DNA from: Massariosphaeria phaeospora
Lineage: Eukaryota; Ascomycota; Dothideomycetes; Pleosporales
Direction: 5' to 3'
Assembly (NCBI GenBank): GCA_011032825.1
Contig: JAADJZ010000017.1
Location: 434,001 to 498,000, forward strand
Length of the DNA: 64,000 nucleotides
Shown here: piece after piece, positions 54,681 to 64,000 of the stretch
Position numbering within the stretch: the stretch's first letter is position 1
Layout of the letters: the number at the start of each line of letters is the position of its first letter
Notes under the pieces: model-generated
Databases searched by the model: none
Told to the model about the DNA's origin: nothing
The model's input: only the letters and a program-made list of their open reading frames with translations
Translations under genes and position numbers: made by a program

Positions 54681-56163
54681 ATGGCCTTGTCCCGCCACTG
54701 TGCTCGCTCTCAGGCGGCGCTGAGGGCCCCGTCCACTCTCTCACCCCGCGCGTCCCACCTTCCGGTCATCTCGCGGCGATACGTAACCCACGACATCAAC
54801 CACGATGTGCGAATCACCCGAACCGGCAAGCCCATCTTGACTGTGTCTGGTGGAAGGCGAGTGAAATGTTGCCCGGTTTCCGGACCCAATGCTAATATGG
54901 TCATATAGATCGAGTCTCGGAGGTATCTAGATTACCCCATATTCCCGCCGTTCGGAACATCCCGCTCATGCTCAACGACAGGTTATACCGCCACAGTTTT
55001 CGGAGCTACTGGCTTCCTGGGACGATATGTCGTGAACCGATTGGGTGGGTCGAATCCCAGGACATAACTACACCTAATTAATGATGTTCAACAGCTCGGT
55101 CTGGGTGCACGGTAGTCGTTCCTTTCCGGGAAGAAATGGCTAAACGCCACCTCAAGCTGGCTGGAGATTTAGGCAGGGTCGTTTTCATGGTATGAAGCAA
55201 GATTCACAAGAAGCCACCGAGTGCTCATGCGTGCAGGAAATGGACCTCCGGAACACAGCATCGATTGAGGAGAGTGTTCGACATTCTGATATTGTATACA
55301 ACCTGATTGGGCGAGATTATCCCACCAAGTACGTCTTGAGTATTTGCTACCATTTTAATTATGTTAACACCAACAGGAATTTCACCCTCGAGGACGTGCA
55401 TGTCGAGGGTACCGAGCGGATAGTAGAGGCTGTGGCGAAATACGACATCGATCGCTACGTCCATGTTTCGTCGCATAGCGCCGTCGAGGACTCGCCCTCA
55501 GAGTTCTACCGCACCAAGGCCAAAGGCGAGGCAGTCGCGCGCAGCATCTTCCCAGAGACTACGCTTGTCCGCCCTGCGCCCATGTTTGGTTTTGAAGACC
55601 GTTTTCTCAACAGGCTTGCTGGAGTAGGCAACGTGATCACCTCTAACTGGTTGCAACAAAAAAGCTGGCCTGTGCACGCAATCGACGTCGGTGCTGCTTT
55701 GGAGAAGATGCTCCATGATGATACAACAGCCGCCGAGACGTATGAACTATATGGCCCTAAGGGCTATGCTATGACTGAGATCAAGGATCTCGTAGACCAA
55801 GAAATCTTGCACAAGAGACGGCACATCAACATACCGAAGGGCATAATGAAGCCTGCCGCCAAGTATCTGAACAAATACCTCTGGTGGCCCCTTGGAACCT
55901 CGGAAGACCAAGTTGAACGGGAATTCATTGATCAAGCGTTCGATCCCGAAGCTAAATCCTTCAAAGACCTGGGCATTGAGCCTGTCGACATAAGCAGTGT
56001 CACATTCGAGTACCTGGTAAGTGCACAGCCGGCGTAATACAAGACAATGCTGACTCCCACCCAGAAAGGATACCGCCCGTCATCATACTATGATCTGCCA
56101 CCAATGACAGAGCGCGAGAAGAGGGAAGAGAAGAAATATCTTCATGTGCTTGATGACCAATAA
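54681..56163 (+). CDS. nuo40: Mitochondrial complex I 40 kDa subunit (NDUFA9/NUO-40)
   Basis: CDS in seven exons: 54681..54856, 54909..54922, 54982..55044, 55095..55189, 55237..55328, 55377..56016, 56065..56163; 392 residues. Exon 1 must end in AG/GCGAGT, a GC-AG intron, and exon 2 is a 14 nt microexon; only this joins to [15 protein letters not shown]. The presequence spans residues ~1-33, then the Rossmann motif [88 protein letters not shown] and a C-terminal [10 protein letters not shown] complete the family pattern. It is an NADPH-binding accessory subunit of NADH:ubiquinone oxidoreductase. Confidence 0.93.
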
Positions 56164-57237
56164 ATCAGGCTTTGGTGCTGAAGCAGAGAGATGCATATAT
56201 TTTTTTCGATCCCTGTATCTTGGCCTGGAAGGTCTGTAGAATCGTCTTCATTTTCTTTGTGTACTGCATGATCTGGGAATCCAGAGATTAGCTTTTCAAA
56301 GGTGGGCCTCTGCGCCGGCCAGAACTGAACTTCCTACGGTTAGTGTACGTGTCGCATCCACATCATGGCCAAGATTTTGGCTTTCTTGGCAACTCTATAA
56401 TATGCTTTGGTTATATTTAATTTTCGCCGAGTAAGCAAATCCAGGTTGGCTAAGAGAAGCTAATCCCGCCTAAGGATAGCGCATAATGCTGAGCTCAACG
56501 TCGTATGCGGACCGTCGACGGCTGAAATTCAACTCTGCATTCGACTCTGCAACCCGAAATGCGTCGTCAAACACTATACTCAGTAGCTATTAAGAGTGGC
56601 ATCTTTTACGCGGGGATTGCGCCCCGTCGTTGCATTTGCAGGGAGGGGTTGTATTGGTGCACCAAAGCGTGTAACCACCCGAGCCAGTACCAGACGTTGT
56701 GTCGGGGATACTGCAATGTTGGACACTTTATTCTGAAGTTTAGGGCGCGGGAGGCCGGCAGGTGTTCACGTTGTTCTCGGAGGCGCCTTCCACATCAGCA
56801 AACGCAATCTTTGTCACGCCTACCCTGCTCTCACTCCGAAAGAAGCCAGCAACCACTACCTTTACGCATTCGCGTTTGAACCTGTCAGCCAGGAAACAAC
56901 ATAGAGCAAAGGTAGGTATATGTGAGGTAAAGGCAGTTCAATCCAACAGCAGCAGAGCTTCTGTTACACTCACGTCTAAAGCAGGTCTAGCTTCACCGCC
57001 TCGCTGGACCACGACTACCACGAGAGACGTCCTCCACCCAATCAAACAGCCGCACCCAACGGCCGTCACTTCCTCAATTCCCAGCAGAAAACGAGGGTAG
57101 AAGCTGTGCCTCAACATCAGCATCCGTGCCTCACCAGTTCGGACACCACCGGCCCCGCAACGAGCAGACTCTCTTTGAGGGCTCCGCAGCTGCCTCACCC
57201 ACCCCACGTCCCTACTCCACCACTTCACACTGCAGCC
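56164..57237. other. Intergenic region upstream of the acyltransferase-like gene
   Basis: 1.07 kb. Short ORFs have no recognisable content. The frame of the following gene stays open upstream to 57106, but with no ATG. Confidence 0.45.
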
Positions 57238-58953
57238 ATGTCTTTCCTTAGCATCTTCAACTCCTTCAGGACCAAGGATGTCGCGCCTGCACGCGTGCCA
57301 ACCGACACGGTGATACCGCTGCACTACCGCGATGACAACACAGTCAACCGGTCCATCGGTCTGGACTTTCTCATGCAATTCGACGATGTTTTGGACGTAG
57401 ACAAAGTCATTGGCGCGCTCGAGCGCCTGCTGGAGAAGCCCGGATGGAGGAAACTGGGCGCCAGGATGCGCTTGAATGTACGACAGACAACATGCTGCAC
57501 CTTTACCTTTCCCTATCAAAACAGAGAGACATCTCGGCCAAGAACTAACAATGTGCAACAGGAACAGGGCAAACTGGAATACCACGTCCCCGCGCAGTTC
57601 ACGCCCTCGCGGCCCGCCATCAACCTCACCCGCGCGACCCACGACATGTCCATCTCAGACCACGCCATAGGCTCGCAGCTCCCGCGCCCAAACGGATCTC
57701 TGCAAGTCATCCGCGACTCCAGCAAATTCGTACCCCTTTTCTGCTCGCCGGACCGTCCCCGTCTGCTCAAGCACTACATCTACACGGACTGCGCCCAGCT
57801 CTCCGTGCACGTCGTCTCCTTCTCCGACGCGACCCTCGTCTCGCTATCCTGGCTCCACACGCTGCTCGACGCCATGGGCCGGCGCGCGCTGTTCCTCGCC
57901 TGGACGGTTATGCTCGAGGGCCGCGAGGCCGACGTGCCGGACTTCTACGGCTACGACTTCGACCCGCTGGCCCCACTCGGTACAGCAACTACCCCTTCTT
58001 CAAAACCCGAAGATGAGACCGAGGACGACCACGTAGATGACTCTGCCCCGCCGACGGGCGACTTCGTCCTGAGGAAACGGCAGCTGACCGGCTGGCGCAA
58101 GCTCCAGTTCGTCTTCAACTTCATGTGGGAACTATTTATGCACCCGGCCGTCGAATCCGCCGTCGTCATCATCCCGCCCACCTTCTTCGCCTCCGTGCGC
58201 GCCGCCGCGCTGGCCGACCTGCGCGCCGCCGACCCCGCGACCCTCGTCACCGACACGTCGGACCCCACGAACCCGCAGCCCTTCCTCTCGGACGGCGACG
58301 TGCTGGCCGCGTGGTGGATCCGCAACATCGTCGTAGCCGCGCAGCCGTGGGTCGCGACCGCGTCGCGCACCCGCACCATCTGCGTCATGAACGTGCTCGG
58401 CATGCGCGACGTGCTCGCGCGCACCGCGCCCGCGCTGCTGCCGCTCCAGGGCGGCGCCGCGTACATCGCCAACTGCGTCACGGCCATGCACTCGTACTTC
58501 TCGCTGCACGAGCTGCTCGCGCTGCCCCTCGGCCGCATCGCCGCGCGCCTCCGCGCCGACCTCGTCGAGCAGAGCACGCGCCCGCACATCGAAGCCCGCG
58601 AAGCTTTCGCCAAGCGCGCCGTGCAAGCCACGGGCCGCGAGCCGCTGTTCGGCGGGCCCAGCGGCAGCGGCGACATGGTCATCAGCGCGTTTAGCAACTG
58701 GACTAAGGGCAGGTTCTTCGAAACGGATTTCCGCGCTGCGGTGCTGAAGCCGTGCGGTAGGGGCAGTGGAGGTAGTGCGGCGACGACGGGCCGCCCGACG
58801 TGCGTGCTTGCGAACGGGACGGGAAATAGGATGTTTAGCGCGCGCGGTTCTTCGTGCTGTGTTGGAAGGGATGCGGGGGGGAACTGGTGGGTGGGTGCAC
58901 AGCTGCGGTCGAAGGCGTGGGCGAATGTGGAGAAGATGTTGGAGGGGTTGTAG
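57238..58953 (+). CDS. BAHD-type acyltransferase-like protein
   Basis: CDS join(57238..57477,57562..58953), 543 residues. Intron 57478-57561 (84 nt, GTACGA, AACTAAC branch, CAACAG) keeps the frame; unspliced reading would add 28 unlikely residues. The BAHD catalytic motif HxxxD appears as WLHTLLDAMG near residue 190. IPLHYRDD and LLEKPGWRKLGARMRLN near the start and VVIIPPTFFASVRAAALADL in the middle fit fungal transferase-family proteins (often auto-named LysR family regulatory protein, a misnomer). The second BAHD motif DFGWG is not seen; the region around GTGNRMF-GNWWVGAQL takes its place. It probably transfers an acyl group from CoA to a small alcohol or amine; no substrate can be read. 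A stand-alone gene, with no PKS or NRPS in the window. Confidence 0.75.
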   Translation: MSFLSIFNSFRTKDVAPARVPTDTVIPLHYRDDNTVNRSIGLDFLMQFDDVLDVDKVIGALERLLEKPGWRKLGARMRLNVRQTTCCTFTFPYQNRETSRPRTNNVQQEQGKLEYHVPAQFTPSRPAINLTRATHDMSISDHAIGSQLPRPNGSLQVIRDSSKFVPLFCSPDRPRLLKHYIYTDCAQLSVHVVSFSDATLVSLSWLHTLLDAMGRRALFLAWTVMLEGREADVPDFYGYDFDPLAPLGTATTPSSKPEDETEDDHVDDSAPPTGDFVLRKRQLTGWRKLQFVFNFMWELFMHPAVESAVVIIPPTFFASVRAAALADLRAADPATLVTDTSDPTNPQPFLSDGDVLAAWWIRNIVVAAQPWVATASRTRTICVMNVLGMRDVLARTAPALLPLQGGAAYIANCVTAMHSYFSLHELLALPLGRIAARLRADLVEQSTRPHIEAREAFAKRAVQATGREPLFGGPSGSGDMVISAFSNWTKGRFFETDFRAAVLKPCGRGSGGSAATTGRPTCVLANGTGNRMFSARGSSCCVGRDAGGNWWVGAQLRSKAWANVEKMLEGL

Positions 58954-60027
58954 GCTTCCGCTCCGTTCGCAGCAGCAGGTGGGTTGGATGGGGTGGGAGA
59001 AGTTGGGTTGGGGGGCGGGAGCATGATACTCTTCCTTTCTTTCGACATGCAGATGGGTGGATGGGTGAGACAATCATACCTCTCCTTTTCCTTTACCTTT
59101 CGCATGCAGGTGGGTGCATGGGCACGAGAAACCATACTCTCCCTTTCACACGTACGCAGCTGGTTGGCGCGTATGATACTCTCCAGCATACACTGCCTAT
59201 GAACGAGAGAGCTTGAGATGTAAAAAAGCCGACAAACGGCAGGCCTGAAGGAGCATGGACATGAACATACCAATACTTTCATCTCAATCAACCGAGAGAC
59301 AACGCGCTCACTCAGCGCTCACGTCCTCCACGAGACAAGAGCGCGGCAGCGAAGCCCCCCTCCCCCCCCAAAAAAAGAAAAACGTATATAAATATAAAAG
59401 CCATATTAATTTGCTACTTGATTTTTCTTTTCTACCTTGCTGCCAAAATGAAAGAAAGAAAGAAAGAGAAGAAAAAGATTTCGTGATACCTATGCTGCGT
59501 ACATTTAAGTGCAGTGAAGTAAGTGAGTGAAGTTCCGCTACACCCACGCCACCCTGGTTTGTTTTGGTTGTTCATTGTCCTGGCCTGCGCAGTTGTCGAT
59601 GGGGCCAGGGAATGGGGAATGGGAGTTGCGGAACAAGAAGTGGGAAAAGTATTAAGATGGAAACGGGAAAAGGGAAAAGGAAAGTAAGGGAAGGAGAGGG
59701 ACTGAACTGTGTCCAGCGTCTATAGGGGGGCAAAAAGGAAGGTCGAGAAGATTTGAAACGGGGACGGGAGGATAGATAAGACATATTAGTGGGGGAAAAG
59801 AAAGAAAACGCCGTAGATGATGCAAGCCAAGCCGTCATCGTTACTACTCTTTCTCGCTTCTCTTCTCCTTTCTTCTTCTCCTTTCTCTCTTTCTCGCTCT
59901 TCACCTGCACTCCACAATGCGCGCGCATGCCCACGCACTCACGCCTTCCTTCCTTCCTCACATAAACCACATACCCATCTAGACACAGCATTAGCACAAC
60001 CACCCGAAATCACACACACGCATAGAC
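58954..60027. other. Intergenic region with tandem and simple repeats
   Basis: 1.07 kb. Positions ~59022-59190 hold three imperfect units of about 55-60 bp, each with a CATAC/TGATAC-TCTCC(TT) word followed by ACGCAG/ATGCAG-(A/G)TGGGTG. C/A-rich homopolymers lie at ~59358-59375 and a GAAA repeat at ~59447-59472. No gene is seen. The last bases may contain a short final exon of the mucin-like gene (59958-59978). Confidence 0.5.
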
Positions 60028-63000
60028 TCAAGGACTCACCATTCCCCTTTTCGCCTTCTCCGCCACATCATCCCTCTTGCCCTTATTCTTATTATCCATC
60101 TTCTTCCTCGCCTCAAAGTCCTCGCCGCCCTCGTCATCAATGTACGTGGGCTCCGGCTCATATCCCGACGTCGTGGGCGTAACGCTCACTACTGAAGTCC
60201 GCAACGTGGTACCTGCCGAGCTGCTCGCCGAGGAGGTGGTGTAGCTGGTGGGGATCGCGTCGGTGTAGGAGGTGGTGTCGCTGGTGGTGGGGGTGGGGAT
60301 GGAGGTGGTAGAGAAGGAGATTATGGGGGTTGGGATGCTGAGGGTTGAGGATATGGAGGCTGGGGGGGAGGTTGGCACGCTGAGGGTCAAGGATCCGGAG
60401 GCGGGGGTGGAGGTTGATGCGCTGAGGGTTGAGGATCCAGAGGCCGGGGTGGAGTTTGGCACGCTGACGGTCGAGGATCCGGAGGCTGGGCTGGAGGTCG
60501 GTACGCTGAGGGTTGAGGATCCAGAGGCCGGGGTCGAGGTTGGCACGCTGAGCGTCGAGGATCCAGAGGCTGGGGTGGAGGAGGGGCCGTAGGAGGGGCC
60601 ATAAGACGGCTCTGAGTAGGGGGGCGTGGTGGAGCCTGAAGACGACAACGAAGACGCGGAGGACACTGACCCAGATGATGACGAGCTCGCCGACGAGCTC
60701 CCTGTTGAGACGCTAGTGGGTCCCGTGTACGTTGTGAGTGTCGAGGAGCTCGAGCTTCCGGATGCCACTGGTGTAGACGTCGTGCCCGACGACACGCTAG
60801 AAGCCCCAGAGGTGATTGGTGTAGAACCAGTGGTAGCCAAAGACGATGTAGCCGTAGACGAGCCGGGGGTCTCCGATGATACTGGCGAAGAGGTCGACGC
60901 ACTAGGAGTTCCTGATGACAGCGATCCCGACGTAGGTAACGTGCTTGGCAAAGACGTCGTAGCAGAGCCGCTAGAAGTTGCTGATGTCACTGGTGTGGTA
61001 GCAGGAGTCGTCTCCGAACTTGAGCTGAGGCTGCCTGACGCACTCGGCAATGACGTTGTAGCAGAGCCGCTAGAAGTTGCTGATGTCACTGGTGTGGTAG
61101 CAGGAGTCGTCTCCGAACTTGAGCTGAGGCTGCCTGACGCACTCGGCAATGACGTTGTAGCAGAGCCGCTGGGACTTTCCGATGTTACTGATCCCGGACT
61201 TGTAACAGGACTCGTCCCCGAGGATGAGCTTAGAGCCCCCGACGTAGTGGGAATAGAGACTGTGATGGGAGTGCTAAGACTCCCTGAAGTTACAGGTATC
61301 GTAGGAACGGATAGGCTTGGCGTTCCTGAAGTTATCGGCGAGCTCAATGATGAGGATGGCGTACCGGAAGGTGAGTCCGTAGTTCCCGAAGTCTCTGGTG
61401 CGGAGGTTGTTGAGTCCGTAGGCAGAGAAGACGTGCCTGAAGTCGAGCCCGAGGTGCCTGGTATAGATGTGATGGGGACGGTGGCCGAGCTAGCTGATGA
61501 GCTGGGACTTATCGGGATTGACGGTATCGACAGAGAGGACGAAATGGACGACGGACCGGTCGTCGCTGGCGTTGTCGGAATCGTAGGTACTGGCAGAGAT
61601 GGCGAGAGGGAGGAAGGACCGGAAGTCGCTGGCGTCGTCGGTGTGCCGGAAGAGGGAGTAATGTCTATGCTGGACGAGGATCCTGGAGGGCCTGAAGTGA
61701 TTGGTGTTGTGGTTGCAGAGCCGGAAGACGTGCCGGGGGAGTGACTTGAGGATTCGTAGACTGGGCTAGACACAGTATTCGACGTTGTGTATGTGTGCGA
61801 CAACGATGAAGACGATACAGAACCGCTCGTACTGCATCCCACGCCCGAACAAGGACCCGTAGACGACGGAGCGGACACCGAGCTACTCGTGCTGCTTCCT
61901 CCACTTGAAGCAGGTGTAGTTGACAGGGTTGCTGTAGTGCTCGGAGACGACGATGTAGTGCACGACGTAGTTGACATAGTGCTATTGCCGTAATGCGTAG
62001 TCAGGGATGTGGAGTGGCCGGTCGACGACGACGTAAAAACCGGTGTACTACTAAATGATTGCGAAGTCGTAGTGCCATTGCCGTAAGACGCAGTTGAGGA
62101 CGAGGGTGTTGGAGGAATAGTGGGTACGGTATCACTCAATGATGGAGGTGTCGTAGTGCTGTTACCATAGGTCGCGGTTGAGGAGGATGGAACGATGGGC
62201 ACGGTGCCACTGAATGAATGAGATGTCGTCGTGCCATTGTCGTAAGACGCAGTTGATGATGAAGGGGTTGGAGGAATAGTGGGCACGGTGCCACTGAATG
62301 AATGAGATGTCGTCGTGCCATTATCATAAGGTGCAGTCGATGATGAAGGGGTGGGAGGAATAGTCGGGACCGTGCCATTGAATGACTGAGACGTCGTAGT
62401 GGCATTGCCGTAAGGCGGGGTGGAAGACGACAAGGACGGAGGAATGGTGGGCACCGTACTATTCTGTGTTAAAGAGGCTGAAGTCGTGGTATTGCTGTAA
62501 GGTGTGCTTGTGGGTGTTGAAGTCCATGAAGATACTGTACCATTGGACGTTGGAAGCTCAGAAGTAGTGTGGTTGCTATAAGGCCCTGATGTGGACGGCA
62601 GATAGCCACTAGACGAATAACCCGTGCCACTAGTCGTCAAAGGGACCGAAGTGGTATCGTTCCCGGAAGGTGTCGAAGTAGGAGGGCCATAGCTACTTGG
62701 GGATGTCCACGGTACAGTTCCACTTGACAAACTATGGGACGTAACGGTTCCATTGGTGCTGGTATAAGGCGGTGTCGAGCCCGATAGTGAAGTAACAGTC
62801 GTGGGTGCCGTTGTCAGCGGTATAGAGCTTGTCGAGTTGGCAAAGCTCGTAGTAGAGACATCATCACTGTTTGAAGTCGTGCTGAGGGATACGAGAGAAG
62901 AAGTGCTCGCCCTGAGAACAGTAAGTTAATACACTTGTTGACTGAATGCTTCTTTGGGTTGCTTGACTCACGAGGAAACAGAGTCAGTACTTGAGACAGT

Positions 63001-63437
63001 CGAGGCGTTGGAGGGAGGTGTGGTCGTTACAATGCTAGAGCTGAGGGTTGAGCTAGTGATCGGCCCTGTCGTCGAATTCTGTGGTGCAGTGAATGTTGGA
63101 ATAGTGAGGGACCCAGTGGTGGTGGCTGGGATGCTGGTATCATCTGATTCTGAACATGGTGGCGGAGGTGGTTCATAGGAAGAATAGGTAGCACGGTTCT
63201 CGTATCTCCGTCTCGGCCTCACGTGCTGAGGGAGATTTTCTACATGGGAAAACGTAGATTAGTACACATCCTCACTAGTAACCTGACTGACTTGATCAAA
63301 TGCAAAACCCATAGGGTTCTAGCCCCAACTTCCTAGTCTTGACACAGAATTGGACGAAAATGGTTCTCACTTGGAAGTGGCTCTGCAGCAACCGCAGCCA
63401 ACACAGCAATCAGGGCAATGAAGCTGTAGAGTTGCAT
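60028..63437 (-). CDS. Large Ser/Thr-rich mucin-like secreted protein
   Basis: CDS complement(join(60028..62911,62972..63239,63371..63437)), 1072 residues. Introns are 60 and 131 nt. Signal peptide MQLYSFIALIAVLAAVAA, then a short basic/Pro region and a single early Cys (PPPPPCSES). About 950 residues are nearly all Ser, Thr, Pro, Gly with N-x-T/S sites, built of repeats: a 27-residue unit with GTTTSHSFSGTVPTIPPTPS (62040-62470), a 39-residue exact duplication around SGSATTSLPSASGSLSSSS (60950-61190) and a 12-residue PASGSSTLSVPTS unit (60400-60590). The end is acidic then basic (DDEGGEDFEARKK). No GPI signal is seen. A GTGAGT/GCTAAT/CTAG intron at 59979-60039 could replace the last codons by a 7-codon exon. 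Likely O-glycosylated wall or secreted mucin. Confidence 0.8.
60390..62470. repeat. Coding minisatellites of the mucin-like gene
   Basis: Three repeat families occur in the coding sequence: ~36-39 bp units (60390-60600), an exact tandem duplication of ~117 bp (about 60955-61071 and 61072-61188) and ~81 bp units (62040-62470). Confidence 0.85.
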
Positions 63438-64000
63438 CGTGGATGATTAAGCGAGGAAATCCGTCCTATCCCGAGAACAAGTAAAGTGAGCGGAGGAAAC
63501 GAGAGTCAGTCTCAAAAGGAGACAAGTTTGAAGACGAGAAACTGAGCCTCATGAGTGTACTCCTCCCTTATATGTCGTCCTCGAGGTGTTACTGCACAGC
63601 TGCGCTCTGGACATGATGCTAGCATCTTGACATGAACTTGTAGCCATCGTGACCCTACACAGGCCCTGCAACGGGAACTTGCTTCCATCATGCATACCCG
63701 CATAACCTATTGAAGACTTGACCCTTTCGAGCCCCGCTTGGGCTCTATCAGGAAGACATTTCAGCAGACTTCGGGCACCCACGTAGACCTGGCTAACTTC
63801 TGGGAGAAAAACCCAGAGTCCAAGGCGATGCGTGACATGAACGCGACGGAAGATGGAATCTCGCTGCGGAACCGATGCATGGGGTTCATGGTGGGGCTTG
63901 TTCATAGACGAGAGATGTGCAAGTGCAACAAAGAAAGGAGTTTCAGAGTTAGACATCGGGAAGCGACTGCGGAAACCAGGATAACGCCGGCATCACAAGA
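63438..64000. other. Upstream region of the mucin-like gene to the window end
   Basis: 563 bp. A minus-strand ORF at 63549-63956 (135 codons, ATG MSNSETPFF) has no recognisable domain and lies in the presumed promoter. It is not called as a gene. Confidence 0.4.

Noticed and set aside
42735..58953. Secondary metabolite cluster (ABM protein and acyltransferase)
   Set aside because: They are 14 kb apart with housekeeping genes between, and there is no PKS, NRPS, terpene synthase or cluster regulator.
57951..59291. 446-codon and 313-codon minus-strand ORFs opposite the acyltransferase gene
   Set aside because: Antisense shadows with biased composition; they run into the downstream noncoding repeat region.
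60626..61744. 372-codon plus-strand ORF opposite the mucin-like gene
   Set aside because: Acidic low-complexity mirror of Ser/Thr repeats; no start context or domain.
63549..63956. 135-codon minus-strand ORF near the window end
   Set aside because: No domain, no splice evidence and position in the presumed promoter of the mucin-like gene.

Overview
The window is nuclear DNA of a filamentous ascomycete (Pezizomycotina, most likely a dothideomycete). Genes lie on both strands and are split by 47-215 nt introns with GT donors, CTAAC/CTAAT-type branch sites and AG acceptors. Recognisable proteins include a fungal CP2 factor, Fta4-like, Tma16, Exo1, Gaa1, Rpn9 and a NUO-40-like complex I subunit. 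The class assignment is inference; the fungal assignment is solid. Exon joins below were worked out by hand, and every join given keeps one open frame from start to stop.

Layout. 0-3 kb: 3' end of an AcrB-like gene, an unknown gene, and a 50-residue secreted peptide. 5.4-7.5 kb: unknown coiled-coil protein. 10-12.9 kb: CP2/grainyhead-type transcription factor, preceded by 2.6 kb and followed by 6.6 kb without recognisable genes. 19.4-28.3 kb: compact gene block (BTB protein, triple-KH RNA-binding protein, Fta4-like kinetochore protein, MAM33, Ctp1-like citrate carrier). 29.8-42.6 kb: transposon island. 42.7-58.9 kb: compact housekeeping block (ABM-fold protein, TMA16, EXO1, basic Lys/Ala/Pro-rich protein, GAA1, rhomboid protease, RPN9, NUO-40, BAHD-type acyltransferase). 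60-63.4 kb: large Ser/Thr-rich mucin-like secreted protein.

The island is the striking part. Inverted ends beginning ACGTCC, flanked by TA, bound a 12.3 kb unit (30319-42624) with about 1.4-1.65 kb diverged inverted arms. It holds a complete NLR (Helo-like N-terminus, NACHT, 12 near-identical ankyrin repeats). Inside lies a related 5.25 kb unit (35919-41170), also TA-flanked, with an intact pogo/Fot-type DDD transposase, a protein kinase with a hydrophobic C-terminal tail, and a small cysteine-rich ORF. A 254 bp MITE with TA duplications sits just outside. The arrangement suggests that pogo-type elements carry NLR and kinase cargo.

Several housekeeping genes are head-to-head pairs with short shared promoters (MAM33/CTP1, TMA16/EXO1, GAA1/RBD2, RPN9/NUO-40, KH protein/FTA4). 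They serve unrelated pathways, so the pairing reflects compaction rather than one pathway.
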